A DNA stretch of 31,446 nucleotides from positions 1 through 31,446 of the forward strand of contig JAHHTW010000024.1 in assembly GCA_020024265.1 (NCBI GenBank), written 5' to 3'. Under the pieces are notes generated by a model, which was not told the origin of the DNA, searched no databases, and saw only the letters and a list, made by a program, of their open reading frames with translations. This document shows positions 1 to 7,233 of the stretch, one piece after another. Each line of letters begins with the position of its first letter. Position 1 is the stretch's first letter. This stretch comes from Anaerotignum sp. (GTDB lineage Bacteria; Bacillota; Clostridia; Lachnospirales; Anaerotignaceae). The position numbers were made by a program, and so were the translations under genes.

Positions 1-169
1 TCCCTTGACCCATTATAAAGACCTTGGGGCGCTGCCCCAATACCCCGCAAGGGACGCTGTCCCTTGACCCATTATAAAGACCTTGGGGCGCTGCCCCAAT
101 ACCCCGCAAGGGACATTGTCCCTTGACCCATTATAAAAGACCTTGGGGCGCTGCCCCTTGACCCATTAC
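1..169. repeat. 59-bp tandem copies of a two-hairpin repeat element
   Basis: A unit of 59 bp starts at 1, 60 and 119; the third copy is cut short and runs into a partial fourth. Each full unit has two adjacent stem-loops, TTGGGG-CGCTG-CCCCAA and AAGGGA-CGCTG-TCCCTT, followed by GACCCATTATAAA. A related element lies at 30526-30580 and an inverted version at 271-323. No coding sequence is visible in this stretch. It looks like an interspersed intergenic repeat that may help end transcripts; that role is inference. Confidence 0.85.
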
Positions 170-210
170 AAAGCCCTTGGGACGCTGTCCCAAGGGCTTT
201 GGTTGTTTTT
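170..210 (+). terminator. Strong intrinsic terminator-like hairpin
   Basis: A perfect 14-bp stem (170-183 with 187-200, loop GCT) is followed by GGTTGTTTTT on the plus strand. The stem is built from the same AAGGG/TTGGGA vocabulary as the neighbouring repeats. It would suit a plus-strand gene lying upstream of the window. The minus-strand reading has no T tract, so it is less likely to serve map. Confidence 0.65.
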
Positions 211-270
211 ATTTTAGAATATCATAAGGTCTAAAGTCCTTATGGGGTTTGGGGCAAAGCCCCAAAATAA

Positions 271-323
271 CGGGTCAAGGGATGAAACCCCTTGTAGGGT
301 TTGGGACGAAGTCCCAAGGTCTT
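271..323 (-). repeat. Inverted copy of the two-hairpin element
   Basis: This stretch reads GGGTCAAGGGA-loop-CCCTTG, then GGGT, then TTGGGAC-loop-GTCCCAAGGTC, which is the reverse orientation of the 59-bp unit at 1-118. Loop sequences differ, and stem pairs are changed together (GG/CC to GA/TC), so base pairing rather than primary sequence appears conserved. Two further hairpins precede it, at 221-240 and 248-266. Confidence 0.7.
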
Positions 324-426
324 AATATAGGGTTTGGGACGAAGTCCCAAGGTCTTAATATAGGGTTTGGGACGAAGTCCTAAGGTCTTAATACAGGGTT
401 TGGGACGAAGTCCCAAGGTCTTAATG
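295..426 (-). repeat. Four 33-bp tandem hairpin repeats at the 3' end of map
   Basis: Units begin at 295, 328, 361 and 394. Each holds the stem-loop TTGGGAC-GAA-GTCCCAA followed by GGTCTTAATA. The third unit has a single change (CCTAAGG for CCCAAGG). Read on the minus strand, the first hairpin starts directly at the TAA stop of map. The array may act as a serial terminator or 3'-end stabiliser for the map transcript. There are no unique spacers, so it is not a CRISPR array. Confidence 0.8.
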
Positions 427-1296
427 TGTAATGATTTCTACGCCGTCCTCTGTAATGGCAACAGTGTATTCCCACTGTGCAGAAAGAGAGCCATCCTCTG
501 TATAAATGGTCCAGCCGTTTTCTGCATCCTGATAAAAGTCCTCCTCACCCATATTTACCATAGGTTCAATGGTAAATACCATGCCGGGAACCAACAGCAT
601 ACCACTGCCTTTTTTCCCAATATGGCATACATAAGGGTCTTCATGAAAGCCGTTGCCTACGCCATGTCCGCCAATATCATGCAGCACAGTGTAGCCGTGG
701 GCATAGACATGTTTGCTGATGACTTCCCCAATATCACCCAGATGCCCCCAAGGCTTTGTAGCGGCAAGCGCAAGGTCTACGGCTTCTTTTGTTACCTCTA
801 CCAGTTTTTTTGCATCTTCGCTGACCTTACCAATGCAGAACATACGAGAAGCATCTGCATAATATCCGTCCAATATGGTGGTAACATCTACATTGATAAT
901 ATCACCATCTTGCAACACATCATCAGCAGAAGGGATGCCGTGGCAGATCACATCATTGATGGATGTGCAGACGCTTTTTGGAAAGCCGCAATAATTGAGT
1001 GGGGCAGGGATGCCGCCATGCGCAATGGTATATTCATGTACCAATGTATTGATTTCCTCTGTGGACATGCCTGCATGGATTTTTTCAGCAACCATATCCA
1101 GAATTTCTGTATTGAGCTTACCGGCTTTGCGTATGCCTTCCAGCTGTTCTTTTGTTTTCAAAAGTGTATGACTGGGTACCTGCTCGCCTTTTGCCTTGAG
1201 CTGTGCCAGCTTATCATCAAAGACAGCGTGGCAGAGTTTATATTTTTTGCCACTTCCGCACCAGCAAAGGTCATTGCGTCCGATTTTATGCATCAT
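421..1296 (-). CDS. map: Type I methionine aminopeptidase with N-terminal SEC-C zinc motif
   Basis: This enzyme removes the initiator methionine from nascent proteins in the cytoplasm. At 291 residues it is longer than the roughly 250-residue minimal form, because an N-terminal SEC-C motif (residues about 6-23, CWCGSGKKYKLCH core) precedes the catalytic domain. The five metal ligands of the pita-bread fold can be seen in order: Asp in NVDVT, Asp in YYADASRM, His in GFHEDP, Glu in FTIEPM and Glu in QWEYTVA. The start is an ATGATG pair 6-9 bases after AAAGGA; either ATG is possible. The gene is monocistronic, with an upstream extended -10 promoter, and its TAA stop runs directly into the 33-bp hairpin array. 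The SEC-C form is common in Clostridia and may help ribosome or metal binding (inference). Confidence 0.96.
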   Translation of the reverse strand: MMHKIGRNDLCWCGSGKKYKLCHAVFDDKLAQLKAKGEQVPSHTLLKTKEQLEGIRKAGKLNTEILDMVAEKIHAGMSTEEINTLVHEYTIAHGGIPAPLNYCGFPKSVCTSINDVICHGIPSADDVLQDGDIINVDVTTILDGYYADASRMFCIGKVSEDAKKLVEVTKEAVDLALAATKPWGHLGDIGEVISKHVYAHGYTVLHDIGGHGVGNGFHEDPYVCHIGKKGSGMLLVPGMVFTIEPMVNMGEEDFYQDAENGWTIYTEDGSLSAQWEYTVAITEDGVEIITH

Positions 1297-1344
1297 CTAT
1301 CGTCCTTTCTTAGTAATATCAATTTTTTTCATTTTACCTTGTTC

Positions 1345-1373
1345 ATGATAGCACAAAATGTGGTATGAAACAA
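1345..1373 (-). promoter_or_regulatory. Promoter of map
   Basis: On the minus strand TTGTTT (1368-1373) is separated by 17 bases from TATCAT (1345-1350), which is preceded by TGC to give an extended -10. Transcription would start near 1338, about 40 bases before the map start. Confidence 0.6.
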
Positions 1374-1420
1374 TGGGCAGGGCAAAGAAAAATCTCTGTA
1401 TGGAACATATGGGGCTATAT

Positions 1421-1449
1421 TTGACACATGCTGTAGTACAATATATAAT
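1421..1449 (+). promoter_or_regulatory. Consensus sigma-A promoter of cysK
   Basis: TTGACA (1421-1426), a 17-base spacer and TATAAT (1444-1449) match the consensus exactly. Transcription would begin near 1456, leaving a leader of only about 27 bases. There is therefore no room for a T-box or SAM riboswitch, unlike many Firmicute cysteine genes. Confidence 0.9.
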
Positions 1450-1482
1450 AAAACCAATCAAACAAAAGAAGGGATGATTCAA

Positions 1483-2415
1483 ATGGCAAACATTTATCAA
1501 AATATTGAACAGCTCATTGGCCATACGCCACTTTTGGAACTGACACGGATTGCAAAGGAATATCAGCTGCATGCCAAGCTTTTGGCAAAGATAGAATTTT
1601 TGAATCCGGGCGGCAGTGTGAAGGATCGTGTGGCAAAAAAAATGATAGACGACGCAGAAGCAAAAGGGTTGCTAAAGCCCGGCGCAACCATCATTGAGCC
1701 TACCAGCGGCAATACCGGCATTGGTCTTGCTGTTGTGGCAGCAGCAAGGGGATACCGTGCAATCATCGTTATGCCGGAAACCATGAGCATGGAACGCCGT
1801 CTGATGATGACTGCTTTTGGTGCAGAGCTGGTATTGACTGAGGGTGCAAAGGGTATGGCAGGTGCCGTGGCAAAGGCAGAGGAACTGGCAAAGGAAATCC
1901 CCAATTCTTTCATTCCTGGGCAGTTTGACAATCCTGCAAATCCACAGGCGCATTATGAAACCACAGCGCCGGAAATCTATGCAGATACCGATGGTGCGGT
2001 GGATATTTTCATTGCAGGCATTGGTACCGGGGGAACGCTCACAGGTGTAGGTCGTTATCTCAAAGAGAAAAAAACAGATGTACAAATCATTGGCGTAGAG
2101 CCTGCATCCTCTCCTTTGTTGACAGAAGGCAGAGCAGGCAGCCATGGCTTACAGGGGATTGGGGCGAACTTTGTTCCTGAAATTTTGGATACCCAAATTT
2201 ATGATGAATTGATTACCGTAACAGAGGCAGAGGCTTATGCAGCAGGACGTGCAGCAGCGCAGAAGGAGGGGCTTTTGGTAGGTATTTCCGCAGGTGCAGC
2301 CATCCATGCAGCCATTGCAGTGGCAAAGCGTCCTGAAAATGAAGGGAAACAAATTGTGGTATTGCTTCCGGATACAGGGGATCGGTATTTGTCAACCCCT
2401 ATGTTTCAGGCATAA
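1483..2415 (+). CDS. cysK: Cysteine synthase A (O-acetylserine sulfhydrylase)
   Basis: This PLP enzyme makes L-cysteine from O-acetylserine and sulfide in the cytoplasm. The protein is 310 residues, the usual CysK length. Visible family marks are the IGHTPLLEL N-terminus, the PLP lysine in NPGGSVKDR (Lys47), the substrate loop EPTSGNTGIGLA, the glycine-rich phosphate site GIGTGGTLTG, and a C-terminal LLPDTGDRYLST. An in-frame ATG exists at 1474, but AGAAGGG sits 9 bases before the ATG at 1483 and the MANIYQNIEQLIG beginning fits the family, so 1483 is chosen. It is a single-gene unit with its own promoter and terminator. CysK and cystathionine beta-synthase-like paralogs are hard to separate by eye, but length and motifs favour CysK. 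Confidence 0.96.
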   Translation: MANIYQNIEQLIGHTPLLELTRIAKEYQLHAKLLAKIEFLNPGGSVKDRVAKKMIDDAEAKGLLKPGATIIEPTSGNTGIGLAVVAAARGYRAIIVMPETMSMERRLMMTAFGAELVLTEGAKGMAGAVAKAEELAKEIPNSFIPGQFDNPANPQAHYETTAPEIYADTDGAVDIFIAGIGTGGTLTGVGRYLKEKKTDVQIIGVEPASSPLLTEGRAGSHGLQGIGANFVPEILDTQIYDELITVTEAEAYAAGRAAAQKEGLLVGISAGAAIHAAIAVAKRPENEGKQIVVLLPDTGDRYLSTPMFQA

Positions 2416-2432
2416 AAAATATTCATAACCAT

Positions 2433-2488
2433 AAAAACCGCAGGCAAAGGGATACTGTTCGCATACCCGATTGTCTGCGGTTTTTTTG
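2433..2488. terminator. Bidirectional intrinsic terminator between cysK and the LCP operon
   Basis: Bases 2433-2447 pair with 2471-2485 (core CCGCAG/CTGCGG, flanking A5/T5) with a G-T pair and an inner loop. The plus strand continues with T7 after cysK. The minus strand also ends in T5, so it can serve the convergent operon ending at 2560. Confidence 0.85.
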
Positions 2489-2559
2489 TTTGGATCGACG
2501 ACCCTTTCTGGAAAGGTGTATAGATGCTTCACAATGATTTCCGTAACAGTGCAATGCTG

Positions 2560-2742
2560 CTATCGTTTGTTTTTATTGTTGGGTATCATCATCAGCCAAA
2601 GAAAGTACAATACCGTAAATATCACAGTAAAACCAATAAATTTGGCAAGGCTCACACCCTGAAAAACAAAAATCAAATTGTACATCATACTAAAGCAAAG
2701 CCCAGAAACAAAGGCTTTTATGAGTTTTTCCTTCCAATCCAT
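2560..2742 (-). CDS. Small two-helix membrane protein of unknown function
   Basis: A 60-residue protein with a charged N-terminus (MDWKEKLIKAF) and two hydrophobic stretches, about residues 8-30 and 33-54, ending in NNKNKR. I do not recognise a family. It is likely real: AAGGAGA sits 8 bases before its ATG, it begins 11 bases after the stop of the upstream LCP gene on the same strand, and it lies just ahead of a terminator. Its place as third gene of the LCP operon suggests an envelope-linked role, but no function can be named. Confidence 0.65.
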   Translation of the reverse strand: MDWKEKLIKAFVSGLCFSMMYNLIFVFQGVSLAKFIGFTVIFTVLYFLWLMMIPNNKNKR

Positions 2743-2753
2743 ATATCTTCTCC

Positions 2754-4166
2754 TTATCTCTCCTCTGTACCCAATATAATGCGAATGTCAATACCCTCCG
2801 GCAATTCCTTTGGGACAACCTCTATTTTTGGATTTGCAAAGTAATCCATCAAATCTTCTCCCATACCATCGGCAGATACCTGTATTCTGGTATATGTCTG
2901 CTGTGTTCCGGTAAAATTTTCTGCTGCTGCCAATGTGAAGCCGTCTTCTTTGAGCTTGTTCGTATAATTCGCTGCCAGACCATTGATGTTTCCACCATTG
3001 ACAACCTGTATGGTATCGCTTTTGCTGCTGTGTGCAGGGGAATCTGGGGCAGCCGCTTTTTCTGTGTAAAAAATCTGATCCACCAATGCAGAGGTTTCCT
3101 CTGCGTCGTGAAGAAAATAGGATACATTGCCGACATATTGCCCAGAGCCGGGGAGTGTCTGCATTGTGATGTTTTGCAAATTGATTTTTTTGATATAGTT
3201 TGCATATTTCACAGAGTCAGAAAGTGAAATATCCGTATGAATATCTTCATACAGTATGGAGATATACTTCGGAAGATTGGACAGTATATTTTCGCTGTTC
3301 AATACCTTTTCTGCCAATGCATTTAAGAACAGCTGCTGTACCTCAATACGTCCTTGGTCACCGGTAGGATATTTTCGGAAACGTACCAGTTGTTCTGCCA
3401 TATCCCCATCCAATGTCTGCAAGCCGGCAGTCAAATGGATATGCAAATCCTGTGCAGGATCGTCATAGTCCATATTCTGCGGTACATTGACTTGCACGCC
3501 GCCAACCGTATCTACAATTTTACGAAAAGCATCCAAATCCACCTTGATATAATGGTCGATGTTGATACGCAGCAAATCCTCGATCTGTAATACCGTATTT
3601 TCGCAGCAAAGCTTCCCCTGACTATAGGAATGGATGGCATTGAGCTTTGTTACCTGATTGTAGGCATTGCCGTTTTTTTCATAGTTTTTTATGACATCAT
3701 CACAAACAGATACACGTGTGTCACGGGGTAAGGACAACAAATCCAGACTTTCTGCCTTGCTGTCATAATGAATGACAAACATGACGTCTGTTCTGCTTCC
3801 ATCTTTATCTGTACCGAATACCGCAACATTCATTTTGATATCACGCTTCAAAAGGGCATCCAATATATGCAGGTCGGAGCCTTGTATGGCACCGGAATGG
3901 TTACCGGCAAACGGAAGCTCCCCTGTTATTTTATAATAAGCAAATACTGCACCGCTAGAAAGCAGCAAAAATGCAAATACCATAGAAACAACAATCTTGA
4001 AAAAGGTGCGTATGGGATGAAAGGCTTTCCGCCTTTTCTGCGTTGCATGGTGTCTGCCCCTTTGTGCAGGTTGCTTCGGTTTTTGCCGATGGCTGTGTCG
4101 GGCATCTGCATCAGCATAGTCGGTATCATAGTATTGGTTGTGGTACTTTCGATCATTTCGGTTCAT
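2754..4166 (-). CDS. LytR-CpsA-Psr (LCP) family wall-polymer ligase with LytR_C domain
   Basis: LCP proteins are extracytoplasmic phosphotransferases that attach teichoic-acid-like or other anionic polymers from undecaprenyl carriers to peptidoglycan. This 470-residue protein has a basic cytoplasmic tail (residues 1-52), one membrane helix (about 54-76), an LCP core with FGTDKDGSRTDVM, LPRDTRV and RFRKYPTGDQGRIEVQQ (the Arg and Asp residues that bind the pyrophosphate), and a LytR_C-type domain near residues 380-440. The ATG at 4178 has no ribosome site; GGGTGA lies before the ATG at 4166, so I use that. It is second in the operon, 47 bases after the first LCP gene. Which polymer it transfers cannot be read from the sequence; the polysaccharide genes at 11-20 kb are candidates. 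Confidence 0.9.
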   Translation of the reverse strand: MNRNDRKYHNQYYDTDYADADARHSHRQKPKQPAQRGRHHATQKRRKAFHPIRTFFKIVVSMVFAFLLLSSGAVFAYYKITGELPFAGNHSGAIQGSDLHILDALLKRDIKMNVAVFGTDKDGSRTDVMFVIHYDSKAESLDLLSLPRDTRVSVCDDVIKNYEKNGNAYNQVTKLNAIHSYSQGKLCCENTVLQIEDLLRINIDHYIKVDLDAFRKIVDTVGGVQVNVPQNMDYDDPAQDLHIHLTAGLQTLDGDMAEQLVRFRKYPTGDQGRIEVQQLFLNALAEKVLNSENILSNLPKYISILYEDIHTDISLSDSVKYANYIKKINLQNITMQTLPGSGQYVGNVSYFLHDAEETSALVDQIFYTEKAAAPDSPAHSSKSDTIQVVNGGNINGLAANYTNKLKEDGFTLAAAENFTGTQQTYTRIQVSADGMGEDLMDYFANPKIEVVPKELPEGIDIRIILGTEER

Positions 4167-4213
4167 GCTATCACCCATTCTGTTATTTATTCATTTGGAT
4201 CCGAACTGCTTTC

Positions 4214-5506
4214 CTATGCGATAGAACTATCTGCATCGGATGGAGTATCTTCTTGTATAGGCTCGTCCACAGAAGGCGTTATGCCATAAATTCGGTAGTC
4301 AATCAGTTCTTTTGTGCCTTCCTCATCTAAATCGAAGTATGCGCCACCTTCCCCTGGAATGGTGTCTGTTGTGACTGTGGAGGGATCGATTTTGGCAAGG
4401 TATGTAGCATAGCGCAAAGCTTCGGAGATCGGCATATCGGTTTCCGCTTTTTCCAATGCGAGGCGAATCATACCATTGAGATTTTTGAGCAATGTTTCGC
4501 TGTTTGTGATATGAGATATCATCGCTTTGAGGAATTGTTGCTGTACCTCGATGCGTTTCAAATCGCCTGCGGCATAGCCGGAGCGGAAACGCACCAGCAT
4601 CTCTGCCTGTTCGCCTGTGAGCACCTGCTCGCCGGGAGCCAAATCAATGTATAGCCCCTGTTGCGGATCACGATAATACAGGCGTTCTTCCACATGAAAG
4701 GGGACACCGCCCACTTCATCAACCAAGCTCTGGAATACGTCCAGATTTACCTTTACATAGTAATCAATATCTATGCCCAGTATTTCTTCCAGCATGGCTA
4801 CAGAGAATGCACAGCGATTGCCTTCACCCGCATAGGCATGGACTTCGGTTAATTTACATTGACCATATACACCATTGCGATTGGGTACCGTACGATCATG
4901 CTCCTCGAGATAATCTGTCATTTCGGTTGTCATGGTGACACGTGTATCACGTGGTATGGAAATCAGATTGAGTGTATGGTCTTTGGTATGAAAGCTGGCA
5001 ATGATATTGACATCGGTACGGAACCCATCTTTATCTGTACCCAATATTGCAACATTCAATACCTCATCTATCTGTTCGGATGGTTTTGCACTTGCAACGA
5101 AGTCGGAATGTTCTGCATTACCAAAGAGATGCAATACAGAGGAAATTCGGAAAGCAGCAAATGCAAGCATACCAAGCAAAAGAAAAACAATAAAAAAGAG
5201 AATAAGCCTTGTGCGTTTACGCTTCATCTCTTGCTGTGATTTATGGTTACGCTGCATACGTATCCCAACAGGTTGTCCTTGTCGTTGCTGTGCTTGTCGT
5301 TGTTGTGCCATATACTGTTGTTTTCTGCGATAAAGCTCCTCCTGTTGCCTGCGCTGCAAAGCCTCTTGCTGCTGTTTTCTGAGGTATGCGGCTTCCTGCT
5401 GTTTGCGCCGATAAAGTTCCTCCTGCTGTCTGCGCCGGTATTCCTGCTCGGTATTGGGCATCTGGCGGTTGGTACGATATTGACGGTCTGTCCGGTTTTC
5501 TTTCAT
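4214..5506 (-). CDS. LytR-CpsA-Psr (LCP) family wall-polymer ligase with Gln/Arg-rich cytoplasmic tail
   Basis: This is the first gene of the LCP operon, 430 residues. The long N-terminal tail (about residues 10-85) is extremely rich in Gln, Arg, Glu and Tyr, with repeats of the type RRQQEELYRRKQQ, and is likely helical. One membrane helix follows (about 97-118), then the LCP core with LGTDKDGFRTDVN, IPRDTRV and RFRSGYAAGDLKRIEVQQQ. It lacks the C-terminal LytR_C domain of its neighbour. An open frame extends upstream to 5635, but TAGGAG stands 8 bases before the ATG at 5506 and the extension would overlap the promoter. The tail could bind a cytoplasmic partner or acidic membrane lipid (inference). 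Confidence 0.91.
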   Translation of the reverse strand: MKENRTDRQYRTNRQMPNTEQEYRRRQQEELYRRKQQEAAYLRKQQQEALQRRQQEELYRRKQQYMAQQRQAQQRQGQPVGIRMQRNHKSQQEMKRKRTRLILFFIVFLLLGMLAFAAFRISSVLHLFGNAEHSDFVASAKPSEQIDEVLNVAILGTDKDGFRTDVNIIASFHTKDHTLNLISIPRDTRVTMTTEMTDYLEEHDRTVPNRNGVYGQCKLTEVHAYAGEGNRCAFSVAMLEEILGIDIDYYVKVNLDVFQSLVDEVGGVPFHVEERLYYRDPQQGLYIDLAPGEQVLTGEQAEMLVRFRSGYAAGDLKRIEVQQQFLKAMISHITNSETLLKNLNGMIRLALEKAETDMPISEALRYATYLAKIDPSTVTTDTIPGEGGAYFDLDEEGTKELIDYRIYGITPSVDEPIQEDTPSDADSSIA

Positions 5507-5587
5507 GGTTACAACTCCTAAAAAGCATACTCTGCCAAAAGCAATGTGATACTGATGTTTACTTGTATTGAAAAATATTATTTTACC

Positions 5588-5616
5588 ATTATAGCAAACC
5601 CCGCACTTTCTGACAA
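5588..5616 (-). promoter_or_regulatory. Promoter of the LCP operon
   Basis: On the minus strand TTGTCA (5611-5616), a 17-base spacer and TATAAT (5588-5593), the latter preceded by TGC as an extended -10. Transcription would start near 5581, giving a leader of about 75 bases before the ATG at 5506. Confidence 0.85.
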
Positions 5617-5718
5617 CGACAAAGCGCAAATCCAAGAAACTTTATCCATTCTATACGATTTGCAAGAAGAATGTGGAAAGCTTTTGTAAAAAAAATGACA
5701 GTATTTGTGCTTTTCCCG

Positions 5719-5753
5719 AAAAAAAAGACCTTGGAGCAAAGCTCCAAGGTCTT
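5719..5753 (-). terminator. Intrinsic terminator of the NifX/ATPase operon
   Basis: A perfect 13-bp stem (5725-5737 with 5741-5753) is followed on the minus strand by T8. It lies 4 bases after the stop codon of the last gene. Its AAGACCTTGG arms match the hairpin family at the window start, with GAGC/GCTC in place of GGGC/GCCC. Confidence 0.9.
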
Positions 5754-5757
5754 GATC

Positions 5758-6123
5758 TTAATGATTGTGTTCTCCACACTCGTGTGCATGTTCGTGATTG
5801 TGACAGATGGAACCGGTGGACTGTAAATTACCTGCCAGATAGCTTTCCACGTTCTGACGGGCATCGCCCTGTGCGCCGATGATTACCTCAATGTTTCGGC
5901 TATTGAAAATTTCTACGGCGCCACCACCCATGCCTCCGGAAATGATGACTTCTACGCCCATATCACCTAAAAAATTGGGCAGGAAACCGGGTTTGTGCCC
6001 AGGATTGGGTGTTGCGCTTTCTGCGGTGATGACATTGTTTTCTGTATCATAAATGCGGAATGTTTCACAATGTCCAAAATGTCCTGCGACTTCTGTTCCC
6101 ATACAAGCGACTGCGATTTTCAT
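5758..6123 (-). CDS. NifX/NifB-type dinitrogenase iron-molybdenum cofactor family protein, His-rich tail
   Basis: The 121-residue protein belongs to the small NifX/NafY/ORP family that binds Fe-Mo-type or Mo-Cu clusters. It shows the family pattern: MKIAVACMG start, GHFGHCETF, GVEVIISGGMGGGA and an Asn-Ile-Glu-Val strand. Its last 15 residues are packed with His, Glu and Cys (HNHEHAHECGEHNH), a likely metal-binding tail. GAAAAGGAG precedes the ATG. It is the last gene of a four-gene minus-strand operon with two Fe-S ATPases and a second NifX-like protein. No nif structural genes are present, so nitrogenase assembly is unlikely; a role like the Desulfovibrio orange protein system is more plausible. 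The bound metal is unknown. Confidence 0.85.
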   Translation of the reverse strand: MKIAVACMGTEVAGHFGHCETFRIYDTENNVITAESATPNPGHKPGFLPNFLGDMGVEVIISGGMGGGAVEIFNSRNIEVIIGAQGDARQNVESYLAGNLQSTGSICHNHEHAHECGEHNH

Positions 6124-6372
6124 AATTCATTTCTCCTTTTCTAAAATATATGGTTGTTTATATTTGAGATTTATATAGAACATCCTTTGGGCAGGCAAAG
6201 CCTCCAAACGATGTCACATGAACGATTTTCCGTATGCATTTGCCCGCATACCGGATGTGTCAGGTTTTTGCGGAATGGTGCATCCATGCGTATGCCATGC
6301 TCCATGGGCAAGAAAAGCATCATTCTCTGGGTAAGTATCCATCCATATGGTGATTGATATATGCGGCGGTAT
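6124..6372 (-). other. Unexplained 249-base gap inside the NifX/ATPase operon
   Basis: Upstream genes of this operon overlap by 4 bases, but here 249 bases separate the second ATPase from the last NifX gene. A minus-strand frame of 42 codons (6342-6214) and another ending at 6171 are open, yet neither has a ribosome site or a recognisable product. I see no terminator or strong promoter. It may be the remains of a lost small gene. Confidence 0.3.
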
Positions 6373-7233
6373 CTATAAATATTGCAAGGTATTTTGATAA
6401 ACACTGTAAAGCGCATCTCTTGCAGGACAGTTGATATCGGCAAGGGACATACCGTTATTGATGGCTTTGCTTGCCTGTTTGTCAAAGGGAATCTGTCCGA
6501 CAAACGGAATGTTGTTTTCCTTGCAAAAATCTATAATCATGTTTGTTTTATCCAAACTCAGATCATATTTGTTGACGCATACGACAGCCTTTGTTTGGAA
6601 CATGTCTGCCGTATGCAGGATGCGTTTCATGTCGCTTAAGCCGGAAAGAGAAGGCTCTGCAACAATCAATACCAAGTCCACGCCGTTGATGGAAGCAATG
6701 ACAGGGCATCCGATGCCTGGAGAACCATCGAGGATGGCAAGCGGCGTTTCGGGTGCGGCTGCATCTGTGAGCGCTGTTTTTACGGCAGTCACAAGCTTTC
6801 CGGAATTGCCACGTCCCATTTTCAGCTTGGCACTGGAAAATATCTTGCTGTCACGATACAATGTCAGTTCACCGGCGACATCGGGCTGCAATGCAGCAGC
6901 GCTGGAGGGACAGACATAGGCGCAAACGCCACAACCTTCGCAGGCATATTCGTTTATGGCATAGCTTCCGTTTGTTTGTTTGATGGCTCCAAAACGGCAG
7001 GCTTGCATACAAGCACCGCAGCCGATACAGCTTTCGCTGTGTATGTGGGCTTTTTCGGAACCATAATAATCAGAGATGGTTGGCTCTTGTGCGAAGCTGG
7101 AAACAATATGTAAATTTGGGGCATCCACATCACAGTCTGCAAATGCCTGTGCATTTGCAAAGCGGATGAATGCAGCGGTTGTTGTGGTTTTTCCGGTACC
7201 GCCTTTACCGCTTAAAATCAATAGCTTTTTCAT
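6373..7233 (-). CDS. MinD-superfamily P-loop ATPase with inserted 4Fe-4S ferredoxin domain (second copy)
   Basis: A 286-residue soluble ATPase of the ParA/MinD/Mrp type. The N-terminal deviant Walker A is SGKGGTGKTTT (residues about 8-18). Near residues 60-115 a two-cluster ferredoxin insert carries CIGCGACMQACRFGA and CEGCGVCAYVCPSSA. LDGSPGIGCPV follows as the Walker B-like region, and VCVNKYD as the base-recognition segment. Its ATG overlaps the stop of the preceding paralog by 4 bases, so the two are probably co-translated and may form a heterodimer. In Desulfovibrio, pairs of such ATPases are encoded with orange protein and interact with it; here they sit between two NifX-type proteins. 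The likely job is ATP-driven cluster transfer or redox gating, which is inference. Confidence 0.9.
   Translation of the reverse strand: MKKLLILSGKGGTGKTTTTAAFIRFANAQAFADCDVDAPNLHIVSSFAQEPTISDYYGSEKAHIHSESCIGCGACMQACRFGAIKQTNGSYAINEYACEGCGVCAYVCPSSAAALQPDVAGELTLYRDSKIFSSAKLKMGRGNSGKLVTAVKTALTDAAAPETPLAILDGSPGIGCPVIASINGVDLVLIVAEPSLSGLSDMKRILHTADMFQTKAVVCVNKYDLSLDKTNMIIDFCKENNIPFVGQIPFDKQASKAINNGMSLADINCPARDALYSVYQNTLQYL

Noticed and set aside
295..426. CRISPR-like regular 33-bp repeats
   Set aside because: The repeats are directly adjacent with no unique spacers, and no cas genes are present.
367..1368. A 333-codon plus-strand open frame across map
   Set aside because: It is antisense to map, begins inside the hairpin repeats, and its translation has no family features.
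1450..1482. Search for a T-box or SAM riboswitch before cysK
   Set aside because: The consensus promoter leaves a leader of about 27 bases, too short for either.
6171..6503. A 110-codon minus-strand frame over the end of the second ATPase and the gap
   Set aside because: Much of it overlaps the ATPase in another frame; the remainder has no ribosome site or recognised family.
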